Made by a program: the position numbers and the translations under genes. The notes beneath the pieces were generated by a model. It searched no databases. It saw only the letters and a program-made list of their open reading frames with translations, and was not told the origin of the DNA. Below, piece after piece: positions 37,139-45,725 of a stretch of 64,000 nt of DNA. The stretch is from Gemmataceae bacterium (GTDB taxonomy: Bacteria > Planctomycetota > Planctomycetia > Gemmatales > Gemmataceae): positions 1 to 64,000 of the forward strand of contig JAQGHQ010000317.1 in assembly GCA_028288765.1 (NCBI GenBank), written 5' to 3'. Every line of letters begins with the position of its first letter. Within the stretch, counting starts at the first letter, position 1.

Positions 37139-39391
37139 CTAGATCAGCCCCCACAGGGTACTGACGCTGAAGTACAGCGCGAGCCCGGCCGCCACCTTGT
37201 AGAACATCACCGCCACCACGATCATCATGATCTTCATCATCCGCTGCTGGGACGCCATCTGCTCGTCCGTCGGCGGCGGCATCATCTTGTGCTGCTGGTA
37301 CAGCATCAGCCCGACCGCGATCAGCGGCAGGATGTTCAGGTACGGGCCGAGGTAGAGGAACGACAGCGTCCCGTGCCGGTTCTCCGGGTCGCTGATAATG
37401 GGGATGTTCTCGCCCCACCACACGGCCATGTCCGGGGCGGCGAGGTTGTCGATCCAGAGGAAGTGCTCGAGCCGGAAGAAGATGCTTTCCTGGAGACAGA
37501 AATACAGGCCCATGAAGATCGGCATCTGGGCGAACAACAGCAGGCACCCGCCCATCGCCGCGAACGGGTTCATCCCGTGCTGCATCATCAGCTTGGTCTT
37601 TTCGCGGTTGTACGCCTGGAAGTCGTCCTTGTATTTCTCGTGCAGCCGGTCCAGTTCGGGCTTCAGCTTCTTTTGGACTTCCATCATCCGCAGGTTCATC
37701 TGCGTCTGTTTACGGCTCGGGATGAACAGCAGGAGCCGCACCATCACCGTGAGCACGATAATGCTCAGCCCCCAGCTGTGGATGACCCAGTGGATCGACC
37801 ACAGCAGCCCGTGCATCACGTTGGTGAACAGGATCACCAGATCGGTCCAGTAGATCGCGTCGGCGAACGCCCCGAGGGGGGTCGGGGACCGGTAGTCGGT
37901 CAGGGTCCGGAGCCCGAATGTGTCGTGGTACCGGTCGACCAGCCCCTCGTCGACCGCCTTTTCATTTTCCAACAGCTTCAGTAGCCGGACCTTGGTGGGG
38001 CCGTTGTAGATGGCGTACCCGTGCGTCACCTTCTCGCCCGGGGCGAGGTCGAGTGGATCGCAAACCGCCCGGAAGGTGACGTCGTCGAGCTCGGGGAGTT
38101 TCCGATCACGGGCCTCCCTGATCTGGTCGAGTTTGAGCTTCAGCTGCAGGTTGTTCGGGTTCTCCTTGGCCTCCTCCTCGAGCTTCTTGATCTCCTCCGG
38201 TGACTCCAAGAGCATCGGGAGTTCGCTGGTCGACCGGACGTAGGCCCAGGGGTTCTTCGCCGCCCCGGCGGCGGCGTCGATGGCCAGGGCCGAGGTGAAG
38301 TACTGGGTCGAGGTCGCGGCGTACTTGAACGTGTTATCCGCCTTGTGGACCGGTTCCCCGCCCCGCTTCATCCCGATCGTCGCCGCGTCCTCATACTGCC
38401 GCTTCAACGACCCTTTCGGCGTCTCCCACCCGATCATGACGGCCCGGGTGGTGTTCGTGTACCACTCACCCTCGACCGGGAGCCCCCGGGCTCCGGCCAT
38501 CTGGAACTTGGTCTGACCCTTCCCCTTCTGCCCGCCCGCTAGCCGCTCGAAATCGATCCGCAGCCCGATGTGATAATCCTTCCGCCCGAGGGTGTAGGTC
38601 TTGCGGATCCGCAAAAAGTAGGGGCCGGGAAGGTCCGTCTCGAACACCACCCGGTGCTCCCCGTCCTGGGGGTGCTGCTCCGCGACCAGTTTCCAGTTCG
38701 AGGTCCCGAGGAGGGGGTCGGGGTACTTGTCGTCGGGGGTTGCGTAGTGGAAGAGCGTGTACGACGGCTCGACCAGTCGCCGACCGGGGGGGGTGTTCGG
38801 GTCGTGCGGGTCCTGGGCCTTGCCGGGGTGCAGGTCCGGGAGCGGCGGCTCGTCCTTCAGATACGGCCCGTGCGGCTGGGCGATGCCGGGAACGAGGTAG
38901 AGCGGGACGGGGTGACCGTCCAGCTTGACCTCGGTCCCGAGCCGACTCGCCTCGTGGAAATCGGTGAGCACGACCTGCTGAATCCCGCCGCCGCGGGTGG
39001 AGAGCAAGCCGCGGATGTAGAACCCGTCCCCCCCGAACGCGACGAGGGTGGGCGGTTCGGGCGGCGGGGTCGGTGCCGGCGGCGGTTTGATCTCCGGTTT
39101 CGGCTGCGGAGGACCGGCCGCGGGTACCCCGTAAGCCACCGCCCCGGTCAGGGCGGCATAGGCCTCGGCGGTCGGCTTTGGCTGGGATGGTTTCTCCGGC
39201 GGCTTGGCCTTCGCCTCGTCGTCTTTCTTTTTCTGCTCCTCGTTTTTCTGCTTTTCGACGGCGACCTCGGCGGGGTCCTTCTTCGGCCGGTCTTTCTTCG
39301 GGAACCAGTTCTGGTCCGCGTACCACCACAGGGCGGTAATTCCTCCCGCGAGGAGCACGAAGAAGACAACGTTGTAGGCGTTCTGGCGCAT
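37139..39391 (-). CDS. yidC: membrane protein insertase YidC (ends at in-frame amber; tail continues to 36842)
   Basis: 750 aa; periplasmic domain and core AFADAIYWTDLVILFTNVMHGLLWSIHWVIHSWGLSIIVLTVMVRLLLFIPSRKQTQ...FSVSTLWGLI*. Confidence 0.93.
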   Translation of the reverse strand: MRQNAYNVVFFVLLAGGITALWWYADQNWFPKKDRPKKDPAEVAVEKQKNEEQKKKDDEAKAKPPEKPSQPKPTAEAYAALTGAVAYGVPAAGPPQPKPEIKPPPAPTPPPEPPTLVAFGGDGFYIRGLLSTRGGGIQQVVLTDFHEASRLGTEVKLDGHPVPLYLVPGIAQPHGPYLKDEPPLPDLHPGKAQDPHDPNTPPGRRLVEPSYTLFHYATPDDKYPDPLLGTSNWKLVAEQHPQDGEHRVVFETDLPGPYFLRIRKTYTLGRKDYHIGLRIDFERLAGGQKGKGQTKFQMAGARGLPVEGEWYTNTTRAVMIGWETPKGSLKRQYEDAATIGMKRGGEPVHKADNTFKYAATSTQYFTSALAIDAAAGAAKNPWAYVRSTSELPMLLESPEEIKKLEEEAKENPNNLQLKLKLDQIREARDRKLPELDDVTFRAVCDPLDLAPGEKVTHGYAIYNGPTKVRLLKLLENEKAVDEGLVDRYHDTFGLRTLTDYRSPTPLGAFADAIYWTDLVILFTNVMHGLLWSIHWVIHSWGLSIIVLTVMVRLLLFIPSRKQTQMNLRMMEVQKKLKPELDRLHEKYKDDFQAYNREKTKLMMQHGMNPFAAMGGCLLLFAQMPIFMGLYFCLQESIFFRLEHFLWIDNLAAPDMAVWWGENIPIISDPENRHGTLSFLYLGPYLNILPLIAVGLMLYQQHKMMPPPTDEQMASQQRMMKIMMIVVAVMFYKVAAGLALYFSVSTLWGLI

Positions 39392-39561
39392 GGAATCCGG
39401 TCGGAAATCGGGGTACCGTCCGCTGGCGCGGGTATCCTTTCCATCCTAGCAACTCCAGCGCCCGAGGACGAAGAAAGCCCACCCGCACGAAACGGGTGGG
39501 CTTTGGGTAATTCGTCGGGGGCAGGCGGGTATTCGCCCACCCGCGTCTCAGGGGTCGGGTC

Positions 39562-39616
39562 GGAGGGCCGGCTGTGCCGGCCGGGTTTCTTCTGCGGCCG
39601 GCACAGCCGGCCCTCC
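39562..39616. terminator. perfect 22-bp stem hairpin of palindrome family A, possible terminator
   Basis: GGAGGGCCGGCTGTGCCGGCCG (39562-39583), 11-nt loop, reverse complement 39595-39616; just 3' of the metallophosphoesterase stop. Confidence 0.6.
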
Positions 39617-39620
39617 GAGG

Positions 39621-40367
39621 TCACCGCCCCTCGCGGAGGCGGTCCCCCAGAAAGTTCTCGAGGTCCGGGGTGTCGTAGATCTTCTTGACCGTGGTCTCGA
39701 CGTCGTACTCGACCCGGCGGAACTTGATTACGTCGTTCTCCAGCACAACGTAGCAGGCCCGCCAGTTCCCGTCCCGCGGCTGGCCGACGCTCCCGACGTT
39801 GCACAACGTCTTCCGCCCGTCCAGCTTGTACGCGAACTCCACTTCCTCCGGGCTGAGGAACTGCATGTTCTCGGTGAACACGCCCGGGACGTGGGTGTGC
39901 CCCTGGAAGCAGTACCGCTCCACCAGGGCGAAGATCCGCTCCATCTTCCGCTGGTTGTAGACGTCTTCCGGGAAGACGTACTCGTTGAGCGGGTTGCGGG
40001 CGGACCCGTGGACGAACAGGTAGCCGTTCTCGCGGTGGCTGCGGGGCCGCTCGGCCAGGAACTCCCACCGCTTCTCCCGAAGCGGGCGGGGTTCGGCGGT
40101 CGATTCGAGCTGGGTCCGGGTCCAGAAGATCGCCCGCTCCGCCGGCTGGTTGAACCCGTCCGGGTCGAACATCGCGCCCTGGTCGTGGTTCCCCAGCAGG
40201 ACGAGCTTGCAGTCCATCACGAGGTCGATGCACTCCCGCGGGTTCGGGCCGTATCCGACCACGTCGCCGAGACAATAAACCTCGGTGATCCCCTGCGTTT
40301 TGATGTCGGCCAGCACCGCCTGGAGGGCTTCCAGGTTGCTGTGAATATCGCTGATAATCGCCTTCAC
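39621..40367 (-). CDS. metallophosphoesterase family protein
   Basis: [52 protein letters not shown]. Confidence 0.93.
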   Translation of the reverse strand: MKAIISDIHSNLEALQAVLADIKTQGITEVYCLGDVVGYGPNPRECIDLVMDCKLVLLGNHDQGAMFDPDGFNQPAERAIFWTRTQLESTAEPRPLREKRWEFLAERPRSHRENGYLFVHGSARNPLNEYVFPEDVYNQRKMERIFALVERYCFQGHTHVPGVFTENMQFLSPEEVEFAYKLDGRKTLCNVGSVGQPRDGNWRACYVVLENDVIKFRRVEYDVETTVKKIYDTPDLENFLGDRLREGR

Positions 40368-40547
40368 GCCGGAAGCCTCACGGACGGTGGCCGACCTCCC
40401 GAACTCGTCCGACCGGGGTCATATTACGCCCGGATTCACGGCGGGAGCCCGATAGAGGGACTCTTGAGGCGGGCCAGTAACCACCGGTTCAAATGTGAAG
40501 TATAGACCACGGACTCGGATCGGTAAACAGAGGAACGAGCGAGTCGA

Positions 40548-40876
40548 TGGGAAACGCAGGTAATCTGGCGCGACGAGAACGAACGGGGCGAAGTTTCCTG
40601 GCGAGCGGGGGCGTGAGCCCCCCGAGTGACGTCAACGCATCGGTGCGGGAACGACACTCTTGGCGAGCGGGGAGCGTGAGCCCCCGAGTGACGTCAACGC
40701 ATCGGTGGGGTCTGACGTCACTCGGGGGACTGTCGTTGGGAAACGCAGGTAATCTGGCGCGACGAGAACGAACGGGGCGAAGTTTCCTGGCGAGCGGGGG
40801 CGTGAGCCCCCCGAGTGACGTCAACGCATCGGTGGGGTCTAGCGTTACTCGGGGGGCTCATGCCCCCCGCTCGCCA
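40548..40876. repeat. tandem 98-bp direct repeat plus palindromic family-B cores
   Basis: 40548-40645 and 40737-40834 identical (offset 189); extra core near 40660-40706 and inverted core to 40876. Confidence 0.92.
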
Positions 40877-40930
40877 AAAACCAAAACGGACCCTCAGTCG
40901 CTGCCGATGCCTCGACGTTACTCCTGAATC

Positions 40931-42217
40931 TCACACGATCAGGCTCGTGAACGGCTTCGGCTTGTCGACAATGGAAATGGGCCGGCCGGCCGGGGTGTCA
41001 TTCTTCTTGGTGTGGTCGATCCCCATCAGCTCGCACACGGTCGCCAAAAAGTCTGCCGTGCCGACTTTCTGGTCGACGACCGCGGCCCCGTCCGCGTCCG
41101 TCTTTCCGACGACCCGGCCGCCCCTCACCCCGCCGCCGAACATCGCCAAACTCCAGGCCTTCGGGTAGTGGTCGCGGCCGGGCTTCGCCCCGCGGGTGTT
41201 GATATTCGGGGTGCGGCCGAACTCGCCCATCCAGACCACCAGGGTACGGTCGAGCAGCCCTCGGGCCTTCAGGTCCTCGATCAATGCCGCGATCGGGGGG
41301 TCGATCTGTCCGGACAGGGCTTTCACCTTGTCGAAGTTATCCTGGTGGGTGTCCCACCCGCCGAGGGTGACTTCCACGAACGGCACCCCGATCTCGACCA
41401 ATCGGCGGGCCATCAGCACCCCCTCGGCGAACTTCCCGGTGCCGTACTTCGACTTGTCGGCGGCCGGCTCCAGAGTCAGGTCGAACGCCTTCGCCTCCTT
41501 CGAGTGCATCAACTTGACGGCCCGCTCGTAGGTCGTCTTGTGGTCGGTGATGGCCCCGGCCCGGTACTCCCCCTGGAACGCCGTCTCCATCTCCTCGAGC
41601 AGCGTGACCCGCTTGTCGAACCGGGCGTCGCCCACGACCGCCTTCAGGTCCTCAACCCCCCGGACCGGGTCCTGGACGAGAAGCGGTTGGTACTTCGGCC
41701 CGAGGAACCCGGAGCCGAAACTCCGGCTGCCGATCGAGACGAACGCCGGGACCGACGACTCCGGTTTCCCGGTCTCGGCCGCGACGATCGACCCGATGCT
41801 CGGGTAAATGAGCCCGCCCTGCCCTTCGCGATAGCCGGTGTGCAGGTTGTACTTCGCCCGGGGGTGGGCTCCCTCCGGGGTACTCATCCCGCGGACCAGA
41901 ACCCCGTGTTTCATCACCTTTGCGAACCCGGGCAAGTGCTCGCTGATCTCGATCCCGGGGGCGCTGGTCTGGATCGGCTTGAAGTCGCCGGCCCCCTTGC
42001 TGCCTGGCTTAAGGTCGAGCGTGTCCTTGTGGCTCGGCCCGCCGTCCATCCACAGCAGGATGCACGACCTGGCCTTCGCCGCGGTCGGGGCGGGGGCGGC
42101 ACCCGCCCGGGCGGCGAGCACCTCGAGCCAGCCGGACATCGAAGCAGCGCCAACGCCGGCGGCGGTCAGCTGGAGGAATTTCCGCCGGCTCAGCTCGGAC
42201 AGGCGTTCGGAGAACAT
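40931..42217 (-). CDS. DUF1501 domain-containing protein
   Basis: LSRRKFLQLTAAGVGAASMSGW; SCILLWMDGGPSHKDTLDLKPG; HYPKAWSLAMFGGGVRGG. Confidence 0.94.
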   Translation of the reverse strand: MFSERLSELSRRKFLQLTAAGVGAASMSGWLEVLAARAGAAPAPTAAKARSCILLWMDGGPSHKDTLDLKPGSKGAGDFKPIQTSAPGIEISEHLPGFAKVMKHGVLVRGMSTPEGAHPRAKYNLHTGYREGQGGLIYPSIGSIVAAETGKPESSVPAFVSIGSRSFGSGFLGPKYQPLLVQDPVRGVEDLKAVVGDARFDKRVTLLEEMETAFQGEYRAGAITDHKTTYERAVKLMHSKEAKAFDLTLEPAADKSKYGTGKFAEGVLMARRLVEIGVPFVEVTLGGWDTHQDNFDKVKALSGQIDPPIAALIEDLKARGLLDRTLVVWMGEFGRTPNINTRGAKPGRDHYPKAWSLAMFGGGVRGGRVVGKTDADGAAVVDQKVGTADFLATVCELMGIDHTKKNDTPAGRPISIVDKPKPFTSLIV

Positions 42218-42226
42218 TTGCTACTC

Positions 42227-42266
42227 GTGTTTGGTGTTTGGTGTTTGGTGTTTGGTGTTTGGTGTT
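42227..42266. repeat. heptanucleotide tandem repeat (GTGTTTG)5 plus partial unit
   Basis: Direct reading; inverted partner GAACACCAAACACC at 42344-42357. Confidence 0.95.
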
Positions 42267-42363
42267 CAGGCCGTTGTCTGGGTATTCGAGGCGGGAACAG
42301 CCTGATCAGGAACGATACGCCGCACCGGGAATCACGAGCCATCGAACACCAAACACCAATTGA

Positions 42364-44043
42364 CTACCGGACCATCGTGAACTCACTGCTGTTCAGGACC
42401 GCCCACAGGATGTCCCCGTAGGCCTCGGCCGGGGTGCCGGCCTTTGATACATACTCGGTCAGCCGCTTGACCTCGGCCGGGGTCGGCCGGCGGGACAGGG
42501 CCGTCAGGTAGATCCGCTCGAACACGACCGCGGGCTGGTCGCCGGGCGCGGCGAACTGCCGGATCAGGGCCGGGTTACCGGTCACCCGGGAGTTCATCAG
42601 CTTGAGCGCTTGCGGGATACCGGCCTCGTACTCGGTGGGGCTCGCGGCCTCGGCCCCGGCGAGGAAGAACTGCACGAACCCATCCCGCGGGTTGGCCGGG
42701 CCGCGTTTCGGATTCCCGGCCTTACCGGCCGCCTCGGCCGGGGCCTTGTCCAACCCGGTCACGGCCGCCAGGCTGTCGTACAGCTGGTGCGGGGACAGCA
42801 CCTTCACCGTCAAGTGGCTGAAGAGATGGTCGTCCTTCTCGTTCCCACTCACCGGCCGGCTCGTCCGCTGGTAAGCCTGGGTGGCGCAGACGGCCCGGTA
42901 CAGGTACTTCACGTCGAACCCGTTGTCGGCGAAGTTTCGCGCCAGCGCCGCGAGCAGCTCGGGGTGCGACGGCGTGTTCTCGTCGTGCATGTCGTCCACC
43001 GGGTTGACGAAGCCCGTGCCGAAGAGCAAGGCCCACGTCCGGTTCACCATCGCCCGGGCGAAGTAGGGGTTGTCCGGGGCAGTCATCCACCGGGCCAGGA
43101 CCGGGCGGTACGGTTCGGTGGGGGCCAGGTTCGGCGACGGCCCGCCGAGGAGCTTCGCCGGCACGGTCTTCGCCGACTCGGGGAAGAAGTCCCGCGCCTT
43201 CGTCCGGATCGGTCCTTCCTGGACCCCGATCTTGCTATTGTCCCCGCCCTGGTTCGGGTTCTTGGGGTTCTCCGCCCGGACCTTGGAGAAGAACTCGGCC
43301 ATCCCCCAGTATTCGGCCTGCTTCCACTCGGTGAACGGGTGGTTGTGGCACTGGGCGCACTGGAGCTGGACGCCCAGGAAGTGCTGGGCCACCCCGTCGG
43401 TCAGCTTGTCGACCGACCGGTTCGCCAGGAAGTAAGTGACCGCCGGGTTCTCCTCCGCCGTCCCGGAGGCGGTGAGGAGGTTGAAGACGAACACGTTCCA
43501 CGGGGTGTTCTTGTTGAAACTGTCCTCCAGCCACTTCACGAACGGCTCGCGGAGGACGAACCGGTTGCCCGAGTCGCGGCGCATCAGTTTCGGCTGCCAG
43601 ATGTCGGCGAGATGGCGGCCGAAGTTCGGGCTGTCGAGCAGCTCGTCGACCAGCTTCGCCCGTTTGGCCGGGTCGGCACTGTCGAGAAACGCCCGGGCCT
43701 TGTCGGAGGAGGGGATGACGCCGGTCAGGTCGAGATACGTTCGACGGAGAAACTCCGCGTCCGAGCACACCGGCGACGGGGTCACCTTCCCCTCGGTGAG
43801 CTTCCGGGTGATGTGCTCGTCGATCAGCCTGGCGAGGGCGGCGGCGTCCTTCGGGCCGACCGAGCCGGTGATCGGTTTCGCCGGGACGGCAGGCGCCGGG
43901 GTGACGGCCGGTACAGGGTCGTGTTGTTTCTTGTTTCTCTTGTCTTTCTTGTTCGCGGGCTGGGCCGCAGCCGTCATGTCGCCGAGCAGGGTGACGAGCC
44001 CGACGGTCAGGGCGAACAAGACGAGGAGTCGGAGTGTCCGCAT
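42364..44043 (-). CDS. DUF1549 and DUF1553 domain-containing protein
   Basis: DEHITRKLTEGKVTPSPVCSDAEFLRRTYLDLTGVIPS; CAQCHNHPFTEWKQAEYWGMA; AMVNRTWALLFGTGFVNPVDDMHDENTPSHPELL. Confidence 0.94.
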   Translation of the reverse strand: MRTLRLLVLFALTVGLVTLLGDMTAAAQPANKKDKRNKKQHDPVPAVTPAPAVPAKPITGSVGPKDAAALARLIDEHITRKLTEGKVTPSPVCSDAEFLRRTYLDLTGVIPSSDKARAFLDSADPAKRAKLVDELLDSPNFGRHLADIWQPKLMRRDSGNRFVLREPFVKWLEDSFNKNTPWNVFVFNLLTASGTAEENPAVTYFLANRSVDKLTDGVAQHFLGVQLQCAQCHNHPFTEWKQAEYWGMAEFFSKVRAENPKNPNQGGDNSKIGVQEGPIRTKARDFFPESAKTVPAKLLGGPSPNLAPTEPYRPVLARWMTAPDNPYFARAMVNRTWALLFGTGFVNPVDDMHDENTPSHPELLAALARNFADNGFDVKYLYRAVCATQAYQRTSRPVSGNEKDDHLFSHLTVKVLSPHQLYDSLAAVTGLDKAPAEAAGKAGNPKRGPANPRDGFVQFFLAGAEAASPTEYEAGIPQALKLMNSRVTGNPALIRQFAAPGDQPAVVFERIYLTALSRRPTPAEVKRLTEYVSKAGTPAEAYGDILWAVLNSSEFTMVR

Positions 44044-44153
44044 CGGTCAACCTCTTCCGGTGCGAAGCCCGGGTTCGGTTCTGTACGGCCGGATGGCCGC
44101 GAAGGGCGGGGAGTTAGGCACGTGGCAGGAGCAAACCGACCCGGCCAGAGGCT

Positions 44154-44232
44154 GGGTGCCACGGGCGGCTTGTCCGCCGTGTGGCCTGCGCTCCCGAGCA
44201 CACGGGCGGACAACAAGCCGCCCCTGGCACCC
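44154..44232. repeat. long imperfect inverted repeat (family D)
   Basis: GGGTGCCACGGGCGGCTTGTCCGCC...GGGCGGACAACAAGCCGCCCCTGGCACCC. Confidence 0.8.
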
Positions 44233-44394
44233 TCAGACGGGTAATGCATTTCCTACCACGTGCCTTACTCATTCAACACTGGGACCTGGCGGTGAGTTCC
44301 GCAGCAATCTCGACGAGGTGTCAAGCGATAACAATTGTGGGATATGGACCTTGGAGTCGTGCCGACGGCGGCCCGATGACATCTCATCGGGTCC

Positions 44395-45180
44395 TCATGA
44401 CTCACCCGGAAGCCCGAACAGGGTGCGGGCGTTCCGGGTGGTGTGGTCGGCGATCACGCCCGGGGTCGCGCCTTTCACCTCGGCCAGGCACGCAGCTGTG
44501 CGGGCGACGAACGCCGGTTCGTTCCGTTTCCCGCGCTGGGGGACCGGCGCGAGATACGGGCAATCGGTTTCGACCAGCAGCCGATCGAGTGGGATCTCTC
44601 TCGCCACGTCGCGCAAGTCCTGCGCGGTCTTGTAAGTCAGCATTCCGGCGAACGAGATGTGAAGGCCCATTTCGAGACACGCCAAGGCGGTGGCGAGGTC
44701 GCCGCTGAACGAGTGCATCACCGCCCGGACCGGCCCGTGCTTGTCGAACTCCGCCCGCAACACCCGAACCACGTCGGATTCGGCTTCGCGGCAGTGGATG
44801 ACGAACGGCTTGCCGAGCCGGCGGGCCAGCTCGATGTGCCGGGCGAAGTAGTCCTCCTGCTGCGGGAACGGCGCCCGGTCCCAGTACCGGTCCAGCCCCG
44901 TCTCGCCGATCGCCACCACTCGCTCCTCGGTCTCCGCGAGCTTCACGACGACGTCCCAGTCGCCGGGCTGCACCTCCGCGACGTGGTTCGGCTGAATCCC
45001 GACCGCCGCGACGAGGAGCGGGTGAGTGTTCGCGAGCCTGACGGATTCCAGGGATGATTCGCGATCAATCCCGATACAGATCGCCCGCTCCACCCCGGCC
45101 GCCTGAGCTCTCTTCAGGACGGCGGGCAGGTCGCCCCGGAACCGGTCGTCGAACAGGTGGGCGTGGGTGTCGATCAGCAT
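44395..45180 (-). CDS. TatD family hydrolase
   Basis: MLIDTHAHLFDDRF; AIGETGLDRYWD; FVIHCREAESDV; LLVETDCPYLAPVPQRGKRNEPAFV. Confidence 0.95.
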   Translation of the reverse strand: MLIDTHAHLFDDRFRGDLPAVLKRAQAAGVERAICIGIDRESSLESVRLANTHPLLVAAVGIQPNHVAEVQPGDWDVVVKLAETEERVVAIGETGLDRYWDRAPFPQQEDYFARHIELARRLGKPFVIHCREAESDVVRVLRAEFDKHGPVRAVMHSFSGDLATALACLEMGLHISFAGMLTYKTAQDLRDVAREIPLDRLLVETDCPYLAPVPQRGKRNEPAFVARTAACLAEVKGATPGVIADHTTRNARTLFGLPGES

Positions 45181-45194
45181 GGGAATCGGCAGAA

Positions 45195-45305
45195 TAAGGC
45201 TGCCAGGGCTCCGGCCCGGGGCAAGGTACGAATGCCCCTCCGGGGCAACTCCGGTAGTCGCGGAGCGGCGGTCGTGTTTAGCCCAGGCGGGAGCCCTGGG
45301 CGGCC
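45195..45305. repeat. hairpin modules related to the composite element (CCCAGG...CCTGGG, GCCCC...GGGGC)
   Basis: TGCCCCTCCGGGGCA and TTTAGCCCAGGCGGGAGCCCTGGGCGG. Confidence 0.5.
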
Positions 45306-45308
45306 GGC

Positions 45309-45725
45309 TCACGATCCCAGCTGCTCCAACTCGGCCAGGTGCCTCTGGTGGGCATCGACCAGCTGCCGGACAGCCGAGCCGGCGTCCGGGTCCGTCAATA
45401 CACCGACATCCACTTCGAGAGCGGCCAGGTCCTGTTTTTGCTCCGCGATGATTTTCGGGATCAGGTAGCGAATCCCGACGAAATTCAGGTCGGTGAACGC
45501 GACGGGGAACGACCCGAGGTAAGGGAGCGGGACGCGCCGGGCCCCTAGAAACTCGCCCAGCGTCTCGATTGCCGCGGTCTCCTCGGTCGCGACCCGCTGG
45601 ACCGCATCAAGGAGCTTGCGGTCGGTCCCGGAAGCGTAAGGGGCGGCCCCGCGGACGTATTGCAGCAGCGAGCGGGATTCACGTCGGAACACGTCCTGCA
45701 AACGATGTGCATCGGCCGGACTCAT
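45309..45725 (-). CDS. hypothetical protein, possibly ferritin-like helical
   Basis: MSPADAHRLQDVFRRESRSLLQYVRGAAPYASGTDRKLLDAVQRVATEETAAIETL...; ATGA overlap with nuoN stop. Confidence 0.7.
   Translation of the reverse strand: MSPADAHRLQDVFRRESRSLLQYVRGAAPYASGTDRKLLDAVQRVATEETAAIETLGEFLGARRVPLPYLGSFPVAFTDLNFVGIRYLIPKIIAEQKQDLAALEVDVGVLTDPDAGSAVRQLVDAHQRHLAELEQLGS

Noticed and set aside
40548-40834. Possible CRISPR array
   Set aside because: Only two full copies of a 98-bp unit with a different-length spacer, palindromic core, and no cas genes.
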